DNA of 37,736 nucleotides. It comes from an uncultured Pelagibacteraceae bacterium. GTDB lineage: Bacteria; Pseudomonadota; Alphaproteobacteria; Pelagibacterales; Pelagibacteraceae. Position numbers and translations under genes: made by a program. The stretch lies in the NCBI GenBank assembly GCA_902554745.1, contig CACDQA010000005.1:1-37736 (forward strand), in the 5' to 3' direction. This document shows, piece by piece, positions 17,742 to 27,575 of this stretch. The notes below the pieces were generated by a model. It was not told the DNA's origin. It ran no database searches and saw nothing but the letters and a program-made list of their open reading frames with translations. How positions within the stretch are numbered: the stretch's first letter is position 1; each line of letters starts with the position of its first letter.

Positions 17742-19127
17742 TTAAGATGCCGCTCTATCTGCATTTTTAGAATAAGAGCTATTCTTTTTAATCTCATCTG
17801 AAATCAAGAAAGCTAATTCTAGAGCTTGGTTTGCATTTAGTCTTGGGTCGCAATGCGTGTGATATCTTGATGATAAGTCTTTTTCTGATATCTTTTGCGC
17901 TCCACCAATACACTCTGTTACATCTTGACCAGTTAATTCTATATGTAAACCACCAGCGTAACTTCCTTCACTTTGGTGACATGCAAAAACATTTTTAACT
18001 TCTTTTAAAACACTGTTAAATGGTCTTGTTTTAAAACCTGTCGCAGCTTTTACTGTATTTCCATGACAAGGATCACATGACCAAATAACATTTAAACCTT
18101 CTTTTTTTATTGCCCTAATTAATTTTGGTAAAAATTTTGAAACATTATCCGCACCGAATCTTGATATTAGTGTGATTTTACCTTTTTCATTCTTAGGATT
18201 TATTCTATTACAAAGATCAATTAAATCATCAGCCTTTAAAGTAGGTCCACATTTAATTCCTATAGGGTTTTCTATACCTCTACAAAACTCAACATGACCA
18301 CCATCCAACTGTCTTGTTCTATCTCCAATCCAAACAAAGTGAGCAGATGTGTCATGGTTTTCTCCTGTTATAGAGTCTGTCCTTGTCATTGTTTCTTCAA
18401 AAGGAAGTAGTAATGCCTCATGTGATGTCCAGAAATTAACAGTTTTTAATCTTCTGTTAAAATCTGAATTAATTCCACATGCATCCATGAAAGCTAAAGC
18501 ATTTGCAATATTATCTTCTAATTCTTTAAATCTTTTTAATTCAGGTGAGTTTTTAATGAAACCTAAATTCCAATTGTGAACATTCTTAAGATCTGCAAAA
18601 CCTCCATGACAGAAAGCTCTTATAAGATTTAAAGTTGCGGCTGATTGTGAGTATGCCTTGAATAATCTTTTAGGGTCTGGAACTCTAGCCTTTTCAGTAA
18701 ATTCCATGGCATTTATGTTGTCACCTAAATAACTTGGAAGCTCTACACCGTCTCTTGTTTCAGTTGGTGCACTTCTAGGTTTTGAAAATTGACCAGCTAT
18801 TCTTCCAACTTTTACTACTGGTAATGAAGCTGAGTAAGTTAAAACTAATGACATTTGCAACATTAGTTTAAATGTATCTCTTATATTATCTGGATTAAAT
18901 TCTGCAAAGCTCTCAGCACAATCTCCACCCTGAAGTAAAAATGCTTTTCCATCCACAACATCAGCTAACTGGTTTTTAAGATGTCTTGTTTCTCCAGCAA
19001 ATACTAATGGAGGAAATGTCCTTATTTTATCCAAAACTCTATCCAGTTCTTTTTTATCTGGATATTCTGGAATATGTTTTACAGGATATTTTCTCCAACT
19101 ATTTTTTTTCCAACTTTTCATATTCAA
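17742..19127 (-). CDS. Class II 3-deoxy-7-phosphoheptulonate (DAHP) synthase
   Basis: 'FLLQGGDCAESFAEF', 'RIAGQFSKPRS', 'WIGDRTRQLDGGHVEFCRGIENPIGIKCGP', 'WSCDPCHGNT'. Confidence 0.96.
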   Translation of the reverse strand: MNMKSWKKNSWRKYPVKHIPEYPDKKELDRVLDKIRTFPPLVFAGETRHLKNQLADVVDGKAFLLQGGDCAESFAEFNPDNIRDTFKLMLQMSLVLTYSASLPVVKVGRIAGQFSKPRSAPTETRDGVELPSYLGDNINAMEFTEKARVPDPKRLFKAYSQSAATLNLIRAFCHGGFADLKNVHNWNLGFIKNSPELKRFKELEDNIANALAFMDACGINSDFNRRLKTVNFWTSHEALLLPFEETMTRTDSITGENHDTSAHFVWIGDRTRQLDGGHVEFCRGIENPIGIKCGPTLKADDLIDLCNRINPKNEKGKITLISRFGADNVSKFLPKLIRAIKKEGLNVIWSCDPCHGNTVKAATGFKTRPFNSVLKEVKNVFACHQSEGSYAGGLHIELTGQDVTECIGGAQKISEKDLSSRYHTHCDPRLNANQALELAFLISDEIKKNSSYSKNADRAAS

Positions 19128-19156
19128 CCTAGGGGTGTTTTAACAGAGTTTAAAGT

Positions 19157-20977
19157 TTATTCAACAGTGACAGATTTAGCCAAATTTCTAGGCTTATCAA
19201 TGTCATAGCCTTTTTTAAGAGCAGAGTAATAAGCAAGTTTTTGAAGTGGAATGGTCAAAAGGAATGGGAGTAAGTCATCATTTGTATTCTCAACCTCAAT
19301 AGTTTCCCAAATATTTTCCGACACAACTTCATCTTTGCTTTTATTTGTTATCAATAATACTTTTGCTCCTCTAGCGATAACTTCCTGCATGTTTGAAATT
19401 GTTTTTTTATAATAATTGTCTCTAGGAGCTAAAACAACTACTGGCATGCCATCTTCTATTAATGCTAAAGGCCCATGCTTCATTTCCCCCGCTGGATATC
19501 CTTCAGCATGAATATATGAAAGTTCTTTAAGTTTTAATGCACCTTCTAAAGCTATTGGATATGAATACCCTCTTCCTAAAAACATTGAACCCTTTGCTTC
19601 GTTAAATGTTGAAGATATTGCCTGGATATCATTATCATGAAGCAGTGTTTTCTCTATTAACCCAGGCAAAGCTTTTAAATCTTTAATTTTTTCTTGATAT
19701 TCTTTTTTTTCAATTTCCTTTCTTAATGACCCAAGTTTCAAGGCTAAAATATACAAAACCAGTATTTGACCCAGGAATGCTTTTGTTGATGCAACTCCTA
19801 TTTCGGGACCACAATGAATTGGTAAAACAAAATTAGAGTCTCTTGCAATGGAGCTTTCGATTACATTAACTACAGAGCATGTTTTCATCTTATTTTTATT
19901 ACAAAGATCTAGGGCCGCATAAGTATCTGCTGTTTCTCCAGATTGAGAAACAAAGATATATAAACTATCATTTTTAAATCTATTTTTTCTATATCTAAAT
20001 TCAGAAGCTATATCTATGTTAACGTCTAAAGTTGTTAATTCTTCAAACCAATATTTTGCCATCAAGCATGAATGATAAGCTGTTCCACATCCTATTAAAG
20101 TGATTGAATTAATGTCTTCTATTTTCCATGGAAAATTAAAGATATTTATATCTTTATTTAAATTATCTACATATTCTTTAATACCAGTTTTAATTGTTCT
20201 CGGTTGTTCTTCAATTTCTTTTGCCATGAAATGCTTAAAATCACCTTTGTCATAACTTGCTTCATCTGATGATAATTCTAATATTTTTTTATTAATCTTT
20301 TTTCCTTCTTCGTTAAAGAAAAGAACTTGATCTTTTTTTACAATACAAAATTCACCATCATCAAGATAAGTAATCTTGTTTGTCATAGATTTCAAAGCAT
20401 AAGAATCTGATCCGAGATAGTTTTCATTTGGACCATAACCTACGGCTAAAGGTGATCCTCTTCTAGCGCCAACAATTAAGTCTGGCATATCCTTAAAAAC
20501 TATTCCGAGAGCAAAACTACCATGAAGTTGTTTTAAAGTTTTTGTAATTGCCTCTTCTAATTCTGAGGTTTTCAAATGTTCTGTAATTAAATGGACAATT
20601 ACCTCAGTATCAGTCTGAGATTTAAAGTTATGACCTTTGTTAATCAAATGTTTTTTTAATATTGTAGAATTTTCAATAATTCCATTATGAACTACAGAAA
20701 CGTTATGAGAAGAATGTGGATGTGCATTCAAACTATTTGGAATACCATGAGTGGCCCATCTTACATGTCCTATTCCAATATTTCCTCTTAAATTTTTTAA
20801 ATCAAAATTATTTTCCAAATTATCTACTCTACCTTCAGATTTTACTTCGTTAATTTTACCATCTGAAAGTGTAGCTATCCCTGCGGAATCATATCCTCTA
20901 TACTCTAATTTTTTTAATGAATTAATTATATTAGCAGAAACAGGTTTATTACTTGATATTCCAATAATTCCACACAT
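19157..20977 (-). CDS. glmS: Glutamine-fructose-6-phosphate aminotransferase (isomerizing)
   Basis: 'MCGIIGISSNK' N-terminal Cys glutaminase, 'GCGTAYHSCLMAKYW', 'PRNLAKSVTVE' C-terminus; 606 aa. Confidence 0.98.
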   Translation of the reverse strand: MCGIIGISSNKPVSANIINSLKKLEYRGYDSAGIATLSDGKINEVKSEGRVDNLENNFDLKNLRGNIGIGHVRWATHGIPNSLNAHPHSSHNVSVVHNGIIENSTILKKHLINKGHNFKSQTDTEVIVHLITEHLKTSELEEAITKTLKQLHGSFALGIVFKDMPDLIVGARRGSPLAVGYGPNENYLGSDSYALKSMTNKITYLDDGEFCIVKKDQVLFFNEEGKKINKKILELSSDEASYDKGDFKHFMAKEIEEQPRTIKTGIKEYVDNLNKDINIFNFPWKIEDINSITLIGCGTAYHSCLMAKYWFEELTTLDVNIDIASEFRYRKNRFKNDSLYIFVSQSGETADTYAALDLCNKNKMKTCSVVNVIESSIARDSNFVLPIHCGPEIGVASTKAFLGQILVLYILALKLGSLRKEIEKKEYQEKIKDLKALPGLIEKTLLHDNDIQAISSTFNEAKGSMFLGRGYSYPIALEGALKLKELSYIHAEGYPAGEMKHGPLALIEDGMPVVVLAPRDNYYKKTISNMQEVIARGAKVLLITNKSKDEVVSENIWETIEVENTNDDLLPFLLTIPLQKLAYYSALKKGYDIDKPRNLAKSVTVE

Positions 20978-20980
20978 AAA

Positions 20981-21592
20981 TTATTTTTTCTTTCTTTTAT
21001 AATTCTTAACTTCAATTTGTGGCGATCTTGTTAATGCTAAAGATTTTGTTTTAACATTCTTTGTAATTACTGACCCTGCTCCAACAATACCATCTTTGTT
21101 TATAGTGACTGGAGCAACTAAAGAAGAGTTTGAGCCTATAAATACTCTATCTTTAATTTTTGTCTTATTTTTATTCACCCCATCATAATTACAAGTGATT
21201 GTGCCTGCTCCAATGTTTACTGATTTTCCAATTTGAGCATCTCCCACATAAGATAAATGATTAACTTTAGATTTATTTCCTAAAATACTTTTTTTAATCT
21301 CAACAAAATTGCCTACTTTGGATCCTTCTTTTAAAATTGTATAGGGTCTTATTCTAGCATATGGACCAATCTCAACTTTATTTTCAATTTTACAAGATTC
21401 TAAATGTGAAAAAGATTTTATTATTACATTATTCCCAATTTTTACCTTAGAGCCAATAACTACATAAGGTTCTATAGTTACGTTACTTCCAATCTTTGTA
21501 TCTTTTGAAAAAAAAATCGTTTCAGGACCTATCATCTTTACCCCTGACTTGATAAATTTTTCTCTAAGTTTTTTTTGATTAAAAACTTCCAT
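20981..21592 (-). CDS. GlmU C-terminal domain only: glucosamine-1-phosphate N-acetyltransferase (left-handed beta-helix)
   Basis: 'VEIGPYARIRPYTILKEGSKVGNFVEIKKSILGNKSKVNHLSYVGDAQIGKSVNIGAGTITCNYDG' parallels the GlmU acetyltransferase half; no uridylyltransferase domain in the 203 aa. Confidence 0.87.
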   Translation of the reverse strand: MEVFNQKKLREKFIKSGVKMIGPETIFFSKDTKIGSNVTIEPYVVIGSKVKIGNNVIIKSFSHLESCKIENKVEIGPYARIRPYTILKEGSKVGNFVEIKKSILGNKSKVNHLSYVGDAQIGKSVNIGAGTITCNYDGVNKNKTKIKDRVFIGSNSSLVAPVTINKDGIVGAGSVITKNVKTKSLALTRSPQIEVKNYKRKKK

Positions 21593-21661
21593 TTAGAATT
21601 GATTTACATTAAGTATATATATTGATTAATTCACAATTTATTTCTTTAAAATACTTTTAAA

Positions 21662-22345
21662 ATGAAACAAAAATTTACAATTTTATTCGATTTAGATGGA
21701 ACTTTGGTTGATACAGCTCCAGACTTAATGAGGGCTCATAATCATGTTATGAAGAAATTTGGCTACCCAACCAAATCAACTGAAGAAATTAGAAATCTTG
21801 TTGGCAAGGGTGCTGGAGCAATGATTGGTAGATCTATATGGGGTCAAGCAAAAAAAGAATTTGGTAAAGTAAATGATGAAAATGTAAAAAAAGAAATGGT
21901 TAGTGAATTTGTTGATTTTTATGGAAAGAATATAATAAATGAAAGTACACTTATTAAAGGTGTAAAAGAATTTTTAAATTGGTGCAAAGATCAAAGTATA
22001 TCCATGGCTGTTTGTACCAATAAACAAGAACATTTATCAAATGATCTTTTAAAAAAAATTGGGATTTATGATTATTTTGAATATGTTGCGGGATCAGATA
22101 CTTTTGATTATTGCAAACCAGATCCAAGACATCTTACCTCTGTAGTTGAGATATTAAATGGAGATATAAAAAAATCAATAATGATAGGCGATAGTGAAAC
22201 TGATGCTAATGCTGCAAAGGCAGCTGAAATACCAATTATTTTGTTAGAGGATGGGTATACTGAAAAAAATAAAGACGAAATTTATCACAATCACTTAATA
22301 AAAGACTTTATAGGTATTGAAAAGATAGTATCCGAATATCTTTAA
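21662..22345 (+). CDS. HAD hydrolase, phosphoglycolate phosphatase-like
   Basis: 'ILFDLDGTLVDTAPDLMRAHNHVM', 'IMIGDSETDANAAKAAEIPIILLEDGYT'. Confidence 0.88.
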   Translation: MKQKFTILFDLDGTLVDTAPDLMRAHNHVMKKFGYPTKSTEEIRNLVGKGAGAMIGRSIWGQAKKEFGKVNDENVKKEMVSEFVDFYGKNIINESTLIKGVKEFLNWCKDQSISMAVCTNKQEHLSNDLLKKIGIYDYFEYVAGSDTFDYCKPDPRHLTSVVEILNGDIKKSIMIGDSETDANAAKAAEIPIILLEDGYTEKNKDEIYHNHLIKDFIGIEKIVSEYL

Positions 22346-22398
22346 TATTGATTAATTTATTTTAACTATTAAAACAAAATCACAAATTAGGAGTTATT

Positions 22399-23901
22399 TT
22401 GTTATTACATACAGTTAAAGTTTATCCTTCAAAAATTAATCTTCCAAAGAAGAAACAGCTTGCTTGGAAAATAGCAGAGATAGCAAGTGATAATGCTAAA
22501 TTAAATAAAGATGCTATTGAGATGGTTATCAATAGAATAATTGATAACGCTTCAGTTGCAATTGCTTCATTGAATAGAAAACCTGTAATATCATCTAGAG
22601 AAATGGCTTTAAAACATTTTAGAAAAAACGGAGCAACTATATTTGGGGTAAATTCAAAATTAAAATTTGATTGTGAATGGGCCGCATGGTCAAATGGAAC
22701 AGCTGTAAGAGAGTTAGATTTCCATGACACTTTTTTAGCTGCTGACTACAGTCATCCAGGTGATAACATACCTCCACTTATAAGTGTTGCACAACAAAAT
22801 AAAAAAAGTGGATTAGATTTATTAAGAGGAATAATTACTGCATATGAAGTACAGGTAAATTTAGTTAAAGGAATTTGTTTACATAAGCATAAAGTAGACC
22901 ACATTGCTCACTTAGGTCCTAGTGTAGCGGCTGGATTAGGAACAATGTTAAAATTAAATACTGAAACTATTTATCAAGCTGTTCAACAGGCACTACATAT
23001 AACAATATCTACTAGACAGTCTAGAAAAGGAGAAATTTCAAGTTGGAAAGCGTATGCTCCTGCACATGCAGGTAAACTTGCTATTGAAGCCGTAGATAGA
23101 GCAATGAGAGGTGAAGGAGCTCCTAGTCCAATTTACGAAGGTGAAGACAGTGTAATTGCAAGAATACTAGATGGTAAAAAAGCTAACTACAAAGTTCCAT
23201 TGCCAAAAAAAGGTGAGAGTAAAAAAGCTATTTTGGAGACATATACAAAAGAATATTCTGCAGAATATCAATCACAAGCATTAATAGATCTAGCTAAAAA
23301 GCTAAAAACAAAAATTTCAAATTTAAAACTTATTAAAAAAATTGATATTTTTACAAGTCATCACACTCATTATGTAATTGGTACAGGTGCTAATGATCCT
23401 CAAAAAATGGATCCTAATGCTAGCAGAGAGACATTAGATCATTCTATAATGTATATTTTTGCTGTAGCTTTAGAAGATGGAGATTGGCATCATGTTAAAT
23501 CTTACACGAAAGCTAGAGCGAAGAGAAAAAGTACAATCAAAATTTGGAGATCAATAAAAACTTATGAAGATAAAAAATGGACAAAGAAATATCATGATCC
23601 TAATCCAAAAAACAAATCATTTGGTGCTAAAGTTGTTGTGACACTTAATAATGGAAGAAAAATAACAGAGGAACTAGATAGAGCAGACGCACATCCGTAT
23701 GGAGCAAGACCATTTAAGAGACAAAATTATATAAATAAATTTTTAACTTTAACCGGGGGTATTTTAGATAAAAAAGAAAGTAATCGTTTTTTAAAAACAG
23801 TACAAAATTTAAGAAATTTAAAATCAGGTCAACTTGAAAAATTGAATATTGAAGTAAAAAAAAATAAATTAAAACGAAATAATAAAAAAGGAATTTTTTA
23901 A
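22399..23901 (+). CDS. prpD: 2-methylcitrate dehydratase
   Basis: MmgE/PrpD family; '[41 protein letters not shown]'; TTG start 5 nt after AGGAG; followed by prpB and prpC. Confidence 0.94.
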   Translation: MLLHTVKVYPSKINLPKKKQLAWKIAEIASDNAKLNKDAIEMVINRIIDNASVAIASLNRKPVISSREMALKHFRKNGATIFGVNSKLKFDCEWAAWSNGTAVRELDFHDTFLAADYSHPGDNIPPLISVAQQNKKSGLDLLRGIITAYEVQVNLVKGICLHKHKVDHIAHLGPSVAAGLGTMLKLNTETIYQAVQQALHITISTRQSRKGEISSWKAYAPAHAGKLAIEAVDRAMRGEGAPSPIYEGEDSVIARILDGKKANYKVPLPKKGESKKAILETYTKEYSAEYQSQALIDLAKKLKTKISNLKLIKKIDIFTSHHTHYVIGTGANDPQKMDPNASRETLDHSIMYIFAVALEDGDWHHVKSYTKARAKRKSTIKIWRSIKTYEDKKWTKKYHDPNPKNKSFGAKVVVTLNNGRKITEELDRADAHPYGARPFKRQNYINKFLTLTGGILDKKESNRFLKTVQNLRNLKSGQLEKLNIEVKKNKLKRNNKKGIF

Positions 23902-24797
23902 TGCACTTTGTGGAAAAAGAACCTAGTCAAAAAAGAATAGATTTTGATAAGAAATTAAAATCAAATAAAATTTTAAGAGTTCCAGGTGCATACAATCCGC
24001 TCACAGCAAAGTTGATAGAAGAAATTGGATATGATGCAGTTTATATATCAGGTGGAGTAATGGCTAATGATCTAGGTTTTCCTGATATTGGCTTAACAAC
24101 ACTCCAAGATGTTAGTACAAGATCTTATTTAATTTCTAGAGTTACTAATCTACCAACAATAGTTGATATAGATACAGGGTTTAAATCTTGCAAAGAAACC
24201 ATAGAAACATTTGAAGAATTTGGAATAACAGGTGTTCATTTAGAAGATCAAATTGAAAGGAAAAGATGTGGGCATCTTGATAATAAAGAACTTATTTCAA
24301 CTGATGCTATGGTTAAAAAAATTAAAGAATGTGTTGCTGCAAAAAAAGATAAAAACTTTAAAATTATAGCTCGTTCAGATGCTAAGAGTGTTGAAGGTAT
24401 CGATAAAATGATTGATAGATGCAAAGCATACATTGATGCTGGTGCTGAAATAATATTTCCAGAAGCTCTTAAAGATGAAAAAGATTTTGAAAAAGTTCGT
24501 AAAAATTTAACTGGTTACCTATTAGCAAACATGACTGAATTTGGTAAATCTAAATTATTTAACTACAAAGAATTAGAAAATTTTGGATATAATATTGTTA
24601 TTTATCCAGTAACCTCACAAAGATTGGCTATGAAAAATGTCGAAGACGGATTAAGAGACATTTATGCAAATGGACATCAAAATAATATTATTGATAAAAT
24701 GCAAACTAGAAAAAGACTCTACGAATTAGTCGATTATGAAAAATATAATTCATTAGATGAAAAAATTTATAATTTTAGTACGGAAGGACATGAATAA
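23901..24797 (+). CDS. prpB: 2-methylisocitrate lyase
   Basis: 'VPGAYNPLTAKLIEEIGYDAVYISGG', 'VDIDTGF', 'HLEDQIERKRCGHLDNKELIS' (KRCGH motif). Confidence 0.95.
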   Translation: MHFVEKEPSQKRIDFDKKLKSNKILRVPGAYNPLTAKLIEEIGYDAVYISGGVMANDLGFPDIGLTTLQDVSTRSYLISRVTNLPTIVDIDTGFKSCKETIETFEEFGITGVHLEDQIERKRCGHLDNKELISTDAMVKKIKECVAAKKDKNFKIIARSDAKSVEGIDKMIDRCKAYIDAGAEIIFPEALKDEKDFEKVRKNLTGYLLANMTEFGKSKLFNYKELENFGYNIVIYPVTSQRLAMKNVEDGLRDIYANGHQNNIIDKMQTRKRLYELVDYEKYNSLDEKIYNFSTEGHE

Positions 24798-25921
24798 TGA
24801 GTGATGATATTAAAAAAGGATTATTAGGTATTGTTGTAGATGAAACAGAAGTTTCAAAAGTAATGCCAGAAATAAATTCTCTTACTTATAGAGGATATGC
24901 AGCTCAAGATTTATGTGAATACTGTAGATTTGAAGAAGTTGCATATCTGATTCTTAATAAGGATCTCCCAAATACGATCCAACTTAGACAATTTGAAAAA
25001 GAAGAAAGAAACAACAGAGAACTAACAAAAAATTTATATGAAATAATTAAACACATGCCAAAGAAATCTCATCCAATGGATGTTGCAAGAACAGCTGTAA
25101 GCGTAATGGGATTGGAGGACAAAGAAACTATAGACTCTTCACCAGAAGCAAATATGAGAAAAGCTTTAAGAATTTTTGCAAAAACTCCAACTGCCTTAGC
25201 TGCTTTTTACAGAATTAGAAAAGGTAAAAAAATAATTAAACCTAAAAAAACATTAACGTTTGCTGAAAACTTTTTTTATATGTGTTTTGGCAAAGTGCCA
25301 CAAAAAGAGATTGTTAAAGCATTTGATGTATCTTTAATTTTATATGCTGAACATAGTTTTAATGTTTCAACATTTACTGCAAGAACAATTACAAGCAGTT
25401 TGTCTGATATTCATGGTGCGATCACAGGAGCTATTGCAAGTTTAAAAGGTCCACTACATGGTGGAGCTAATGAGGAAGTAATGCATATGATGAATAAAAT
25501 TAAAAAACCAGAAAATGCTCTAAAATGGATTAATAACGCTTTAAAGAATAAAGAAGTAGTTATGGGATTTGGTCACAGAGTTTACAAGTCGGGCGATTCA
25601 AGAGTTCCAACAATGAGAGATTATTTTGGTAAAGTTGCTAAAATTAAAAAAGATAAAAAATTTGAAAAAATTTATGACATTGTAGAAAAAGTAATGATCA
25701 AAGAAAAAAATATTTATCCAAATGTAGATTATCCTACTGGACCAACTTATCACTTAATGGGCTTTGATACTGATTTCTTTACACCTATTTTTGTTATTTC
25801 AAGAATTACTGGTTGGTCTGCTCACATCATGGAGCAACATGCTGCAAATAAACTCATTAGGCCTTTGGCAAGCTATAAAGGAAGCAAACATAGAAAAGTA
25901 ATGGAATTAAACCAAAGATAG
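24797..25921 (+). CDS. prpC: 2-methylcitrate synthase / citrate synthase family
   Basis: 'DIHGAITGAIASLKGPLHGGANEEVM', 'MGFGHRVYKSGDSRVP'; prp cluster. Confidence 0.94.
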   Translation: MSDDIKKGLLGIVVDETEVSKVMPEINSLTYRGYAAQDLCEYCRFEEVAYLILNKDLPNTIQLRQFEKEERNNRELTKNLYEIIKHMPKKSHPMDVARTAVSVMGLEDKETIDSSPEANMRKALRIFAKTPTALAAFYRIRKGKKIIKPKKTLTFAENFFYMCFGKVPQKEIVKAFDVSLILYAEHSFNVSTFTARTITSSLSDIHGAITGAIASLKGPLHGGANEEVMHMMNKIKKPENALKWINNALKNKEVVMGFGHRVYKSGDSRVPTMRDYFGKVAKIKKDKKFEKIYDIVEKVMIKEKNIYPNVDYPTGPTYHLMGFDTDFFTPIFVISRITGWSAHIMEQHAANKLIRPLASYKGSKHRKVMELNQR

Positions 25922-25922
25922 T

Positions 25923-26552
25923 TTAATTTTTTTCTAGTTTTGCAAATCTATCATTACATAATATTAAACATTTGAAGCTATTAAGTGAAACAAACTCATC
26001 TATAGCTTTTTTTACACCTGGGGCATACGATAAATCATAATCGTCACAAAGTACCGTTCCTCCATTAATTATAACTTCTCTACAACAATTTAAGTCATTT
26101 TTTACTGTTTGATAATCATGACCTCCATCGAGAAAGACATAATCAATTTTAGACATATCAATTTTTTTTAATATTGTATTTGAATTTCCTTTAATTAGTG
26201 ATGCATTGTCTTTAAATTTTTTTAGAAGATCGTTTACAGCTTCTAGACTGTATGGATTTTGTTTTTTTATATAATTGAAATAAAAATTTTTGATAGGATT
26301 AGAAAATTTAGTATTAGGTATTACTTCATTTTGATTTTCTAAAGTTTCTTCAAATAAATCTAATCCCACATATTTAAAATCTTGACCGTGCATTTTGTAA
26401 AGTAACTCACAGACATTTCGAGCAGTGACACCATGAAAAACACCAACTTCAAGAAATACTTTGGGATTTTTTTCAGCTACTTCTTTTAAAAAAAAATCTC
26501 CAACACCTTTTTGCTTTAAGCTAGTTTTTCGGAAATATTTTTTGTATCTCAA
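25923..26552 (-). CDS. Class I SAM-dependent methyltransferase
   Basis: 'FLEVGVFHGVTARNVCELL', 'IDYVFLDGGHDYQTVKNDLN'. Confidence 0.75.
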   Translation of the reverse strand: MRYKKYFRKTSLKQKGVGDFFLKEVAEKNPKVFLEVGVFHGVTARNVCELLYKMHGQDFKYVGLDLFEETLENQNEVIPNTKFSNPIKNFYFNYIKKQNPYSLEAVNDLLKKFKDNASLIKGNSNTILKKIDMSKIDYVFLDGGHDYQTVKNDLNCCREVIINGGTVLCDDYDLSYAPGVKKAIDEFVSLNSFKCLILCNDRFAKLEKN

Positions 26553-27575
26553 TTAACTAAAAGCTTCTGCCCAAGTCCCTTGAGTTGATGCTTTGGAATA
26601 TTCTGTTGCACGACCTTCAAAGAAATTCATATGCTCAACTGCGTTAAGCATGGTATCAAGCCAAGTTAAAGGATTTTTTTCAATATCATAAATTCCTTCT
26701 AAGCCTAACTGACTTAATCTTCTGTTTGCAATGAAACGAATATATTTTTTAACATCCTCAGCTGTTAACCCTTCCATTGGACCCATTTGAAATGCTAAAT
26801 CTATAAAAGCATCTTCATGCTCTACTATCGTTCTGCAAGCTTCATAAATTTCTTTTTTTAATTGTGGAGTCCATGTTTCAGGATTTTCTTTAATGAAATC
26901 TTTAAAGAGTCTGATCATTGAGTTGCAATGCAATGTTTCATCTCTTACAGACCAAGTTACGATCTGCCCCATTCCCTTCATTTTGTTGTGTCTTGGAAAA
27001 TTTAATAAAATTGCAAAACTTGCAAACAATTGTAGACCTTCTGTAAACGCACTAAACACAGCTATTGTTTTTGCAATGTCATGATTAGATTTAACATCAA
27101 AGCCTTGCATGTAATCATACTTATCTTTCATTTCTTTATATTTCATGAAAGCTGAATATTCTGATTCTGGCATTCCAATTGTATCTAATAAATGTGAGTA
27201 AGCTGCAATATGCACTGTTTCCATAGAGGCGAAAGATGACATCATCATTAAAACTTCTGTTGGTTTAAACACATTCATGTAATGTCTGATGTAACAATTA
27301 CTTACTTCAACATCAGCCTGAGTGAAAAATCTAAAAATCTGAGTTAATAAATTTTTTTCAGATGGGCTAAGATTTTTTTGCCAATCTCTCACATCATCAC
27401 CCAGTGGAACTTCTTCAGGTAACCAGTGAATTCTTTGTTGTGTTAACCAAGCATCGTAGCACCAAGGATATCTAAATGGTTTATAAACTGGGTTGGCTAC
27501 TAACAAACCATTGTTATTTTTTTTTGGTTGAACTGCTTCTTTATTTATATTTTCTGCTACTGACATGATAAACAC
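26553..27575 (-). CDS. nrdB: Ribonucleoside-diphosphate reductase beta subunit (class I)
   Basis: 'ASMETVHIAAYSHLLDTIG' with metal ligands and radical-type Tyr; 'VRDETLHC'. True start may be the inner Met (MSVAEN, 27566). Confidence 0.96.
   Translation of the reverse strand: MFIMSVAENINKEAVQPKKNNNGLLVANPVYKPFRYPWCYDAWLTQQRIHWLPEEVPLGDDVRDWQKNLSPSEKNLLTQIFRFFTQADVEVSNCYIRHYMNVFKPTEVLMMMSSFASMETVHIAAYSHLLDTIGMPESEYSAFMKYKEMKDKYDYMQGFDVKSNHDIAKTIAVFSAFTEGLQLFASFAILLNFPRHNKMKGMGQIVTWSVRDETLHCNSMIRLFKDFIKENPETWTPQLKKEIYEACRTIVEHEDAFIDLAFQMGPMEGLTAEDVKKYIRFIANRRLSQLGLEGIYDIEKNPLTWLDTMLNAVEHMNFFEGRATEYSKASTQGTWAEAFS

Noticed and set aside
18349-18579. 76-aa plus-strand ORF
   Set aside because: Antisense shadow of DAHP synthase.
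20751-21002. 83-aa plus-strand ORF
   Set aside because: Antisense of the glmS N-terminus.
22422-22730. 102-aa minus-strand ORF
   Set aside because: Antisense of prpD; hydrophobic appearance is a complement artefact.
24248-24433. 61-aa minus-strand ORF
   Set aside because: Antisense of prpB.
26893-27084. 63-aa plus-strand ORF
   Set aside because: Antisense of nrdB.
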